A stretch of DNA of 6,578 bases from Deltaproteobacteria bacterium (GCA_031267005.1 JAIRZX010000239.1:1-6578); one strand, 5' to 3'. Positions 1-5,852 are shown, numbered from the stretch's first letter. Translations and numbers: made by a program. The notes: generated from the sequence alone by a model not told the origin.

Positions 1-117
1 AAGCCGGCCGCGCCGGGCAAGGGCAAGCCGCCCGCGCCGGGCAAGGGCAAGCCGGCCGCGCCGGGCAAGGGCAAGCCGCCCGCGCCGGGCAAGGGCAAGC
101 CGGCCGCGCCGGGCAAG
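1..117 (+). repeat. 24-bp tandem repeat in a perfect 48-bp higher-order pattern
   Basis: Five units of 24 bases start at 1, 25, 49, 73 and 97 (the last stops at 117). Units 1, 3 and 5 carry gcc at their third codon and units 2 and 4 carry ccc, so the true repeat is a 48-base unit copied without any other difference. The lack of synonymous drift means recent expansion or continuing homogenisation. The array begins at or before the window edge, so the full copy number is unknown. Confidence 0.95.
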
Positions 118-165
118 CGGCATAGTCTGCGCAAGGCCAAACGAGGAGTTCACGGTCCCCGCTGA
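1..165 (+). CDS. C-terminal end of a Lys/Pro/Ala/Gly-rich protein (5' truncated by window edge)
   Basis: Frame 1 is open from the first base to a TGA at 163-165, giving 54 residues with no start in the window. The visible part is an octapeptide repeat alternating KPAAPGKG and KPPAPGKG, followed by a strongly basic end (KRHSLRKAKRGVHGPR). Such Lys/Pro/Ala tails occur on bacterial nucleic-acid-binding proteins (histone-like proteins, RNA helicases, pseudouridine synthases), where they are usually disordered and bind nucleic acid. Here that role is inferred from composition alone, and the catalytic or folded part lies outside the window. The opposite strand gives less natural products: one frame needs a TTG start and another yields an Arg/Leu repeat. 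Its stop lies 83 bases from the stop of the convergent motA gene. The reading frame is fairly likely; the identity is unknown. Confidence 0.55.
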   Translation, partial: KPAAPGKGKPPAPGKGKPAAPGKGKPPAPGKGKPAAPGKRHSLRKAKRGVHGPR

Positions 166-210
166 ACGCGTTGACGCGACCGCTAACCGGGATTCGCCGC
201 GTTCGCCCGC

Positions 211-228
211 AAAGCGCCCTCCGGGCGC
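211..228 (-). terminator. Possible weak intrinsic terminator after motA
   Basis: On the - strand, GCGCCC-GGA-GGGCGC (214-228) forms a 6-bp all-GC stem with a 3-nt loop. It is followed by only three Ts (211-213), and it lies 21 bases past the motA stop. The position between two convergent genes fits a terminator, but the U-tract is short, so Rho-dependent ending or simple GC-rich chance pairing remains possible. Confidence 0.35.
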
Positions 229-244
229 GCGCCTTGGCGCCCGG

Positions 245-260
245 GCCTTCATCTGAAGGC
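245..260. repeat. Small palindromic hairpin over the motA stop codon
   Basis: GCCTTCA-TC-TGAAGGC is a 7-bp perfect inverted repeat with a 2-base centre, and the motA TGA (249-251) lies inside it. It has no T-run, so it does not look like a terminator on its own. It may protect the mRNA 3' end or be incidental. Confidence 0.5.
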
Positions 261-1013
261 CGAAATCCGCGCGGCCGGCGGGATGAAGGCGTGGAGCTTC
301 TGCTCTATGATGCGGGGGTTGTCCCCTCGGCAGAGAGCAAGTATGCCCTGGACTATGAGCTCCTTCACCATGGTCTCGGAGCGGGAGCGGGCGCGGAGCT
401 TCCCGGAAATAGGCACGAAGACGACGTTCGCCAGTATGGCCCCGTAGAAGGTGGTGACCAGCGCCACGCTCATGGCCGGGCCTATGGCCGAGGGGTCGTC
501 CATCTGCTGGAGCATGGAGATGAGGCCTATGAGCGTCCCCAGCATCCCGAAGGCCGGCGCGAAGGCGCCCATGGCCTGGAAGATGTCGGCCCCGAGCCGG
601 TGGCGCGACTCCTGGAAGGCTATCTCCGTTTCGAGTATCTCCACGATGGCCTGCGGCTCAAGCCCGTCCACGGTCAGCTGCAGCCCCTTCTGCAGGAAGG
701 CGTCCGAAACGAGATCGATGTCCGTCTCCAGCGAGAGCAGCCCCTCCTTGCGGGCCTTGGCCGAGAAGGTTATGAAGCCGGTGATGATGTCGGCCATGGC
801 CGTGGTCTTGGTGACGAAGGCGTTCTTAAGTATCGAGAAGGTGTTCAGGCAGTCCCGGAGTGGGTAGTTTATGAGGGTGGCGCAGACGGTCCCCCCCACG
901 ACGATCAGGAGCGACGGCAGATCCAGGAAGGCCCCCAGCCCCACCCCCATGTTGATGGAGATGACGAGCAGGCTCACGGACGAGAATATGCCGATGATTG
1001 TCGCGATGTCCAT
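249..1013 (-). CDS. motA: Flagellar motor stator protein MotA (MotA/TolQ/ExbB family)
   Basis: A 254-residue protein, the usual MotA/PomA length. MotA pairs with MotB in the inner membrane as the ion-driven stator, pushing on FliG to turn the flagellum. Four hydrophobic segments are visible: about residues 4-21, 33-50, 150-169 and 181-201. Between segments 2 and 3 lies the long cytoplasmic loop carrying Arg88 and Glu96, eight apart like the FliG-contacting Arg90/Glu98 of E. coli MotA. The two functional prolines are in family context: Pro153 (APAFGMLGT) and Pro201 (VFVPISGKL). The frame runs further upstream to 1172, but that 53-residue extension is Arg/Pro/Gly-rich and unlike MotA. The ATG at 1011-1013 gives the standard MDIATIIG start and has AGGGTGG (1020-1026) 6 bases upstream. 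No motB adjoins it on either side. Proton or sodium coupling cannot be decided from this gene alone. Confidence 0.97.
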   Translation of the reverse strand: MDIATIIGIFSSVSLLVISINMGVGLGAFLDLPSLLIVVGGTVCATLINYPLRDCLNTFSILKNAFVTKTTAMADIITGFITFSAKARKEGLLSLETDIDLVSDAFLQKGLQLTVDGLEPQAIVEILETEIAFQESRHRLGADIFQAMGAFAPAFGMLGTLIGLISMLQQMDDPSAIGPAMSVALVTTFYGAILANVVFVPISGKLRARSRSETMVKELIVQGILALCRGDNPRIIEQKLHAFIPPAARISAFR

Positions 1014-1153
1014 GGGGGTCCACCCTGTAGGGCGCTGGCGGTCGGGCGGGGGGCCCGGCCGGGCATGCGCGGCCCTGCGTGAGTTGCAGCAAAAGCCGTG
1101 CCTAGTTTCCTGCCCGCCGCCTGGCGGGTCGCGGCAGCTTCCCGCCGCCAGAT
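1014..1153 (-). other. motA leader / upstream region
   Basis: About 140 bases between the candidate promoter and the motA ATG, GC-rich and without a separate gene. A hairpin CCCGCC-GCCT-GGCGGG (1113-1128, 6-bp stem, 4-nt loop) lies in it. The region is technically open in the motA frame, but the translation is low-complexity and is not part of MotA. Confidence 0.5.
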
Positions 1154-1180
1154 ATAGCGGCAAGATTAACATAATTTATC
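1154..1180 (-). promoter_or_regulatory. Candidate sigma28 (FliA)-type promoter for motA
   Basis: Reading leftward, GATAAATT, 11 bases, then GCCGCTAT. The enterobacterial flagellar late-gene consensus is TAAAGTTT-N11-GCCGATAA; the -10 half matches 6 of 8 and the -35 half only 4 of 8, at exactly the right spacing. motA is commonly a late, FliA-dependent gene, which makes the match more interesting. The overlapping sigma70 reading cannot be excluded. Confidence 0.35.
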
Positions 1181-1191
1181 TATTCTTGCAA
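1163..1191 (-). promoter_or_regulatory. Alternative sigma70-type promoter for motA
   Basis: Reading leftward, TTGCAA (1186-1191, 4 of 6 to TTGACA), a 17-base spacer, then TAATCT (1163-1168, only 3 of 6 to TATAAT). It sits in the one AT-rich patch (about 1150-1210) between motA and the GC-rich DNA to its right, which supports a promoter here even though the exact boxes are uncertain. The -35 box is itself palindromic, within cttgcaag at 1185-1192. Confidence 0.35.
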
Positions 1192-1423
1192 GCTAATTAG
1201 AGAATTTGTAGTTAGACGGGCCTCCGGTGACGGGTATCCCCTCGCCCTCATCCCAGAGGCGCGTTGGAGCCGCCCGGACGCGCGGGAGGCCTCAAAGAGG
1301 GAGCGCAGGCACGGCGGGAAGGGGCGGAAGAAAGGAGTTTGGGGAGGGTGCCCGTGTGCAAGAAGGGACTTGGGATGCGTCCGGCGATAGGCGGGGGGGC
1401 TACAGGAGGCGGATGCGGAGAAA

Positions 1424-1450
1424 GGGAGGAGGGAGCGGCGGGGAAAGGGG
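1424..1450 (+). other. G-quadruplex-type motif
   Basis: Four G-runs, ggg (1424), ggg (1431), gggg (1440) and gggg (1447), are separated by loops of 4, 6 and 3 bases. This meets the common G3+N1-7 rule. It lies at the edge of the 8-base repeat array. Folding is predicted from pattern only. Confidence 0.5.
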
Positions 1451-1452
1451 AG

Positions 1453-1580
1453 TGAAGAAGGGTCGGAGAGTTGGAAGGTCGGAGGGGCGGGGGTGCTGAG
1501 TGTCGAAGAGTCGGAGAGTCGGAAGTGCCGAGGATCGGAGGGTCGGAAGTGCTGAGGGCCGGATGGTCGGAGGCGCTCTG
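1453..1580. repeat. Degenerate 8-base periodic array, consensus (a/g)gtcgga(g/a)
   Basis: Cut in steps of eight from 1461, the sequence reads ggtcggag, agttggaa, ggtcggag, gggcgggg, gtgctgag, tgtcgaag, agtcggag, agtcggaa, and so on to 1580. The register never slips over about 15 units. On the - strand the unit is CTCCGACC. Because 8 is not a multiple of 3, the array rotates through all frames and makes the spurious Ser/Asp/Pro/Thr/Leu-rich reading frames on the - strand. It resembles the short tandem repeats found between genes in some bacteria. Function is unknown. Confidence 0.85.
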
Positions 1581-1760
1581 AGGGAAGGACTGACGGAGGT
1601 TAAGAGGGAGGGGGGAAAGGAAGAAGGCTGATGACGGCGAAGGGTTCGGCAAAGTTCGACCAACCTATGAAGACGGACAAAGTTTCTGGCTGGCCTTGCG
1701 GGAATCGTGAGAATTAAGGCAGGAGCAGTCTGGCGTGTCGAGTTGGCCGAAGAGAACGAC

Positions 1761-1782
1761 AAAAAGCCCGGTTGAACGGGGC
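1761..1782 (-). terminator. Second, weaker leftward terminator-like hairpin
   Basis: On the - strand, GCCCCG-TTCAA-CCGGGC (1766-1782) pairs with one C-C mismatch in the stem and is followed directly by TTTTT (1761-1765). It is 73 bases past the main terminator. It may be a backup terminator, or the end of a small transcript starting in between. No convincing promoter is visible there. Confidence 0.4.
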
Positions 1783-1854
1783 CGGACAGCAGGCTTGCCT
1801 GGAGTACTTGACCCGGAGGGATGAGGAGCCCGGCAGGGGGAGGGGACGGAACGG

Positions 1855-1900
1855 AAAAAAGCGGCCCCGGCGAGATCCGAAGACCGTGCCGAGGCCGCTT
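1855..1900 (-). terminator. Strong intrinsic terminator of the autotransporter gene
   Basis: On the - strand, AAGCGGCCTCGGC (1888-1900) pairs over 13 positions (one T-G wobble) with GCCGGGGCCGCTT (1859-1871). The 16-base loop carries a further GGTC-TTCG-GATC stem capped by a TTCG tetraloop. The hairpin runs into six Ts (1855-1860, two of them in the stem). It lies about 54 bases after the autotransporter stop, so the transcript should end here and not run on into motA. Confidence 0.92.
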
Positions 1901-1954
1901 ACCGCTATTGACGCTGAACTTTGGAGGAAGAGCGTTAAGTAAAACCGGGAAAGG

Positions 1955-4900
1955 CTAGAAGGAATAGTTGAGCTTCATGCTTCCGGTGATGCTGTCGCGC
2001 TTGCCCCCCGTGCCCTCGACTCCTACCTGGAACTCCAAAGGCATTGAAGCGGAAGTCACGGAGACGCCAAGCTCGCCGATGCCGGTATTGCCTTCAAGGG
2101 AGACCATGGGCAGGACGTACGGCCCTACCGTGGCCTGGGACTCGCCCTTGAACTCCCTCTCGAAGTAGCCGCCCACGAAGGGCTTGACGTACTCGGTGAG
2201 GCCGATGTTTACCCTGGCTCCGACGCGGAGCCTGGTGGAGGTGACGGCGCTTATGGTCGCCCTGTCGCCAGCGACTATGAAGTCGTCGCCGTCGCGCCTG
2301 GTGTGGAAAATCTTGGCCGAGATATCCATCGAACCGTCCTGGCTGAAGTCGAGGAAGTTCAGGATGTAGCCCAGCCCGGCGTGGAAGCCGTAGTACCTGG
2401 AATGAAGCTCGAAGTTGACGTTGGCGCCGTTTCCGAACGTGAAGTCCCTGGAATTGAAGTCGCTCTTGGTCCTGCCAAGACGCGCGGAAGCCTCGACATA
2501 GGGCCTGCTGCTGTCCTGCGAGCCTATCTCGAAACGTCCGAGGAGGCCCCCGCCCAAGTAGGTCACGTCGCCGTTGCCGTGGACGGTGGGGACGTTGGCG
2601 AAGTCGTTGAACGAATCGAACTCGCCGCGCCCGAACTCCAGGAATATGCCCGCCGTGGCTATGCCTGCCGAAGTCTCGGTTCCGACCGCCATGCCGACGT
2701 TCCCGGTAAGGCCCTTCACCTCGATATGCGATCCGGTGGCGATCCGGCTCTTTCCGTAGGCGATTGCGGCGAAGGCGGCGAATCCGTTGGCGCCCATGGC
2801 GGCGGTAGTGGCAGACGGGATCGCGTCGTCGGCTATGTCGTCGCTTCCGCGGTTCACGAACACGACGTCGGCCAGGGGGAGCTCGGAAACGGACACGGTC
2901 TGCTGCTTGAAGTTGATGTCCGTAACCTTGCTCGTGATGGCATTTGCGCCGGGAGTTATCTCGTAGCCGTATTCGGTCGTGAAGTTCTCCCCGGTAGCAC
3001 GGTAGGTGGCCTGGCTGGCGCTGTTATAAGTAATGGCTGAAGCAGATTCGATTAAAGTAAACTCATCCCCCATTCCCAAGTACCGTCCGCCGGCCAGGTT
3101 AACGGTTTTGACCACTGTGTCTGCAGTTCCGGCATCGAGATCCAGATTAGCTGTCTTGACGACTGCGACTGATTTGTCTGCGGCTTGGGAAGCTGAGATA
3201 GTGAAATTTATTTCCGAGAAGTTTCCTATATGGTCGAACGTGTTGTTGGTCGAGTCGTAGCTGAATTGATTGAAATGCAGCTTGTTGCCGGCGGTGTAGT
3301 CAGCTTTTGTGCCGCTAGTCGTGAAGCCTCCAAACACGTCGGGCGAATTCATGAGAGCGGTGAGGCCGGAAATTGTCACGCTGTTGTTTTGCGCTTTGCC
3401 CGTCCCAGCAAGGACATAACCACCGTAAACGTCGCCGTTGAGGGTAGAAGCGTCAAAAGATACCGAGTTTGAGCTGGCGTTGCCTGTGGCGCTTGTGCCT
3501 CCCTCGACGTAGCCTCCGTAGACCGCTCCAACATTGGATTTTGTGATCCCGACGATATTTCCAGTAGCGCTGCGGGCGCTGTTGGCGTCTCCGGCAACGT
3601 GCCCGCCGTAGACTGGGGCTGGGTTAGTCGTGCCGGTCTGGTAAATTATGGCGTTAGTTATCGTGACGATGTTACCCGTCGCGTTTCCCGCAGTCCCGGA
3701 TCCGGAGACCATCGCCCCGTAAACTCCGCTCGTTTCGACAGTTATCTGGGTTCCGGTCCCGCCGTTGATGACTGCCTCGTTCTTGTTGGCGTTGCCGTTA
3801 GCGATATTGGCGCCAGCGACAAAGCCGGTTATGACGGCATGCCCTGTCAGGGTAGCTGTGTTGGAATCGGCGCTTCCTCCGGTGCCGCCCACAAAGGCGC
3901 CGACTAGGCTTCCGTTGAGTGTCACGAAAGCGGAGGCCGTGCCCCCTATCTCGGCGGCGTTCTTGCTGGCAGAGGCGGTACCCCGCATCACGGCTCCAGC
4001 CACGTTTCCGTCTACTGTGAAACTTCCCGAAGGAGTGATTTTCACCGTATTCAAGGTAGCCGTTCCGGAATAGCCGTGGGCTCCAAATATCTCGTCCGGC
4101 AGGTCCCCTGAATAGCCGTTTATGACGCCGTTTGATACGATGACGCTGTTGTTGGTGAAAGTGTTAGAAGCCGTGCTTGCTTCGCTGATAGCGGCTCCGT
4201 AGATTCCTCCGGCGATGGCCACTGCTGCGGCGGTATTTCCTAAGCCTCCGATAGCGACGCGGTTGTTATTAAAAGTAACTCCCGCTACCGCTACTGAAGT
4301 ACCTTGTCCGGTGTCCCCCCAGGCGCCAGCGACGTATCCGGATCTTGTACCTGTACCGGTGACCGTTCCCCGTTGGAGGTAAACGGAGTTGTTTTCTATG
4401 ATATGGTTTTGTCTGGCTGTCTGAGCCGGAGCGGAGGAATTCTGACCATCCACGTAACCGGCTACGATATATTCGGTGACCACGACATTGCCGGCGTTTC
4501 CTTCTATACTTATGGAGTTGCCGCTGACGTTGCTTCTGCGGATATCTGACCCGCCGGTGGAAGCGGCGACCATTACATCGGAAAGCGTAACATTGACGCC
4601 GTTCTTGATCTGGATGGAGTTGTTCGTGAGTTCTCCGCCTTCCAGCACGGTAGCCGCAAAAAAGCCCCGCGCCGTTATCGACTTGCCCGAAACTTCAGCC
4701 AGGATCCTGTTGCCCGACGCCGTCCCGTAAATTAACCCGGCGGCTCCCCCGTGACCCCCAATCGCAGCGTCCCCCAAAAATTCAAGGGTGTTTGTTACAG
4801 CTGATCCGCCAGTAACTTGGATAGCGGCAGCGAAAGCCGAGCCGGCCGTAGCCCCTGATCCGTTTGAATGAAACTGAAGGGTGTTGCTGGTGATCTGTTG

Positions 4901-5287
4901 CGCTGTCGCGGAGCCTACCGCTATGACAGTATAGTTTTGCCCACTGCCAGTGTAAGCCTCGTTAATCGTGACGGTTCTTCCGGTGTCTACAGTGCCAGTC
5001 GCGCCCAAATTCCAACCGATCGCCCCGGAAATCGTAATCGGGGTCCCATACTTTACAAAGGGATCGGTGGAACCGACAACGGCTGGTCCAGCAAAGTGGT
5101 TCCCTCCAACGTTCCAGTTCCACGAACCGTCACGCATATCGGATGTGTCAGTCGCTAACGCCGGGGACGACGCCCACGCGATTGCCGCGAGCGCCGCCAG
5201 CAGGGCCAGGGGGACTATGCCGGACGCTGCCCAGGCGTCCGGCCTACCCCGAGACGCGCTCGGTCTGGTTTGATGGATGCAAGCCAA
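1955..5287 (-). CDS. Autotransporter outer-membrane beta-barrel protein (type Va secretion) with repetitive beta-helix passenger
   Basis: A 1110-residue surface protein. Residues 1-45 form a long signal peptide: a basic n-region with three Arg, a hydrophobic stretch (about 24-38) and an ALA cleavage site before Thr46. Residues 46 to about 800 are the passenger, rich in Gly/Ala/Ser/Thr/Asn. It has repeats of about 30 residues built around VYGG/VFGG or a variant, each followed by an N-x-V-x-I strand. Clear copies have that motif at about residues 462, 490, 522, 559, 589, 620 and 651, and looser ones begin near 205. This fits a beta-helix. From about 831 the sequence is an autotransporter barrel with alternating hydrophobic/aromatic strands, ending MKLNYSF with the terminal Phe expected for BAM recognition. 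There is no Cys after residue 3, as usual for proteins crossing the periplasm unfolded. The start is TTG, chosen because AAGGAGG lies 6 bases upstream and no ATG would keep the signal peptide. The passenger is lower in GC than the barrel. Target or ligand is unknown; adhesion is a reasonable guess. Confidence 0.95.
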   Translation of the reverse strand: MACIHQTRPSASRGRPDAWAASGIVPLALLAALAAIAWASSPALATDTSDMRDGSWNWNVGGNHFAGPAVVGSTDPFVKYGTPITISGAIGWNLGATGTVDTGRTVTINEAYTGSGQNYTVIAVGSATAQQITSNTLQFHSNGSGATAGSAFAAAIQVTGGSAVTNTLEFLGDAAIGGHGGAAGLIYGTASGNRILAEVSGKSITARGFFAATVLEGGELTNNSIQIKNGVNVTLSDVMVAASTGGSDIRRSNVSGNSISIEGNAGNVVVTEYIVAGYVDGQNSSAPAQTARQNHIIENNSVYLQRGTVTGTGTRSGYVAGAWGDTGQGTSVAVAGVTFNNNRVAIGGLGNTAAAVAIAGGIYGAAISEASTASNTFTNNSVIVSNGVINGYSGDLPDEIFGAHGYSGTATLNTVKITPSGSFTVDGNVAGAVMRGTASASKNAAEIGGTASAFVTLNGSLVGAFVGGTGGSADSNTATLTGHAVITGFVAGANIANGNANKNEAVINGGTGTQITVETSGVYGAMVSGSGTAGNATGNIVTITNAIIYQTGTTNPAPVYGGHVAGDANSARSATGNIVGITKSNVGAVYGGYVEGGTSATGNASSNSVSFDASTLNGDVYGGYVLAGTGKAQNNSVTISGLTALMNSPDVFGGFTTSGTKADYTAGNKLHFNQFSYDSTNNTFDHIGNFSEINFTISASQAADKSVAVVKTANLDLDAGTADTVVKTVNLAGGRYLGMGDEFTLIESASAITYNSASQATYRATGENFTTEYGYEITPGANAITSKVTDINFKQQTVSVSELPLADVVFVNRGSDDIADDAIPSATTAAMGANGFAAFAAIAYGKSRIATGSHIEVKGLTGNVGMAVGTETSAGIATAGIFLEFGRGEFDSFNDFANVPTVHGNGDVTYLGGGLLGRFEIGSQDSSRPYVEASARLGRTKSDFNSRDFTFGNGANVNFELHSRYYGFHAGLGYILNFLDFSQDGSMDISAKIFHTRRDGDDFIVAGDRATISAVTSTRLRVGARVNIGLTEYVKPFVGGYFEREFKGESQATVGPYVLPMVSLEGNTGIGELGVSVTSASMPLEFQVGVEGTGGKRDSITGSMKLNYSF

Positions 5288-5293
5288 AATCTG

Positions 5294-5300
5294 CCTCCTT
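5294..5300 (-). promoter_or_regulatory. Shine-Dalgarno deciding a TTG start
   Basis: AAGGAGG on the - strand, followed by 6 bases (CAGATT) and then TTG at 5285-5287. The full match to the anti-SD at ideal spacing is the main reason for accepting the non-ATG start. The next in-frame ATG, at codon 50, would remove the signal peptide. Confidence 0.9.
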
Positions 5301-5415
5301 GGTTCAGGTCTGAGTCGGTTTTATCGTCTTCGGGGAAGGAGTTCCTCCCCCGTTAATCAGCCGGAGGGGCCGGGCGGTGTGCCCGGCAGTCGCCGCAAGA
5401 GCGGCCCTGCGTGCC

Positions 5416-5444
5416 GGGGGGGGCTCGCGGGGACCGGGGAGGGG
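5416..5444 (+). other. G-quadruplex motif with an 8-G homopolymer, in the template strand of the leader
   Basis: Runs of G at 5416-5423 (8), 5429-5432, 5436-5439 and 5441-5444 are separated by loops of 5, 3 and 1 bases. The + strand is the template for the autotransporter transcript, so a folded quadruplex could impede polymerase. The 8-G run is also a candidate slippage site. Confidence 0.55.
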
Positions 5445-5595
5445 TCCGCCGGAGGCGGCCAGAAGGTTGCCGGGAAGCGAGGCCCGAAAGAACGCCGGGC
5501 CTTGGAAACGCGTCCACGGGACGGGGGAGGGAGGGATGGGAAAACGGAATCGCTCCCGAACGGGCGGCACACCGCCCATTACTATAATTCGGCAT

Positions 5596-5625
5596 ATTCT
5601 ACTACTAACTAGAATTTAAAGGCAA
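5596..5625 (-). promoter_or_regulatory. Candidate sigma70 promoter for the autotransporter gene
   Basis: Reading leftward, TTGCCT (5620-5625, 4 of 6 to TTGACA), an 18-base spacer, then TAGAAT (5596-5601, 5 of 6 to TATAAT). AT-rich DNA just upstream could act as an UP element. A second -10-like TATAGT lies a little downstream (about 5580-5586). The AT richness makes chance matches likely, but the position at the boundary with the leader is right. Confidence 0.5.
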
Positions 5626-5670
5626 TAATTACGTCCATTTTTTAATTAAGTCTTCTTAGTAAGCCACAAA

Positions 5671-5759
5671 TCGGCTCTCTAATCCTAGTTAAATGGCTAA
5701 AACCGCGCAAACAATCTATTATTTTATTAAATCTCCTCAGTCTACTTTTTTGGAGCCGA
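5671..5759. repeat. Spaced inverted repeat in the AT-rich block
   Basis: TCGGCTC (5671-5677) and its exact complement GAGCCGA (5753-5759) flank 75 bases. They are among the few GC-rich words in the block, which makes the match stand out, but seven bases can recur by chance. Confidence 0.35.
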
Positions 5760-5827
5760 AAATTTTAAAAATAATTATTTTTTTTCTTAATAAATTATAA
5801 AACATGTTTTTACTCTACTTATTACTC

Positions 5828-5852
5828 ATATCAAGTTTTATATGATATTTTT
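5828..5852 (+). other. AT-only hairpin followed by Ts
   Basis: ATATCA (5828-5833) and TGATAT (5843-5848) form a 6-bp stem with a 9-nt loop, followed by a T-run. It has terminator-like form in the + direction but a very weak stem, and no + strand transcript is known to end here. Confidence 0.2.

Larger units (their letters stand above)
1192..1954. other. Gene-free spacer between motA and the autotransporter gene
   Basis: About 760 bases. Open frames exist on both strands (for example - strand 1248-1652 and 1400-1762, + strand 1227-1499). Their products are low-complexity Ser/Pro/Leu- or Arg/Gly-rich strings created by the base composition and the 8-base repeat, with no recognisable domain or good ribosome site. 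What the region holds is listed separately: a G-quadruplex motif, an 8-base periodic array and two leftward terminator hairpins. From about 1300 to 1620 the + strand is strikingly purine-rich. Confidence 0.7.
5288..5589 (-). other. Long GC-rich structured 5' leader of the autotransporter mRNA
   Basis: If transcription starts near 5589, the leader is about 300 nt. It contains several clear inverted repeats: 5369-5387 (GCCGGGC/GCCCGGC, 7-bp stem, 5-nt loop), 5431-5447 (GGACC/GGTCC), 5481-5501 (GGCCCG/CGGGCC) and 5562-5577 (GGGCGG/CCGCCC, 4-nt loop) right at the expected mRNA 5' end. A 12-base element is repeated in inverted orientation at 5372-5383 and 5566-5577, so the two ends of the leader could also pair with each other. 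Open frames here on both strands are Arg/Pro/Gly-rich and without recognisable domains, so I call no gene. The leader does not match a riboswitch class that I recognise. Confidence 0.6.

Noticed and set aside
1..165. - strand reading of the 24-bp repeat (Leu-Pro-Leu-Pro-Gly or Leu-Ala-Arg-Arg repeats), including a possible motB start
   Set aside because: The Leu-Pro frame has a stop and then only TTG starts; the other frame gives an implausible Arg/Leu repeat. Neither resembles the MotB N-terminus.
171..1082. Long + strand frame opposite motA
   Set aside because: It is antisense to a clear MotA and its product is an Asp/Gly/Arg/His-rich string typical of the complement of GC-rich coding DNA.
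1014..1172. N-terminal extension of motA to a start at 1172
   Set aside because: The extra 53 residues are Arg/Pro/Gly-rich and unlike any MotA. The ATG at 1011-1013 has its own SD-like sequence and gives the normal family length.
1453..1580. CRISPR array
   Set aside because: The 8-base units are contiguous and degenerate, with no spacers and no 23-47-base repeats; no cas gene is present.
1248..1762. Ser/Pro/Leu-rich - strand frames in the spacer
   Set aside because: They come from the 8-base repeat and pyrimidine-rich strand. No domain, signal or ribosome site supports them.
2303..3040. + strand frame of 245 codons opposite the autotransporter barrel
   Set aside because: It lies fully inside the autotransporter on the other strand. 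No ribosome site or recognisable domain is present; it is a codon-bias shadow, as are the other + strand frames in 1968-5273.
5304..5619. Frames on both strands in the autotransporter leader
   Set aside because: The products are Arg/Pro/Gly-rich and unrecognisable, and the segment is better explained as a structured mRNA leader.
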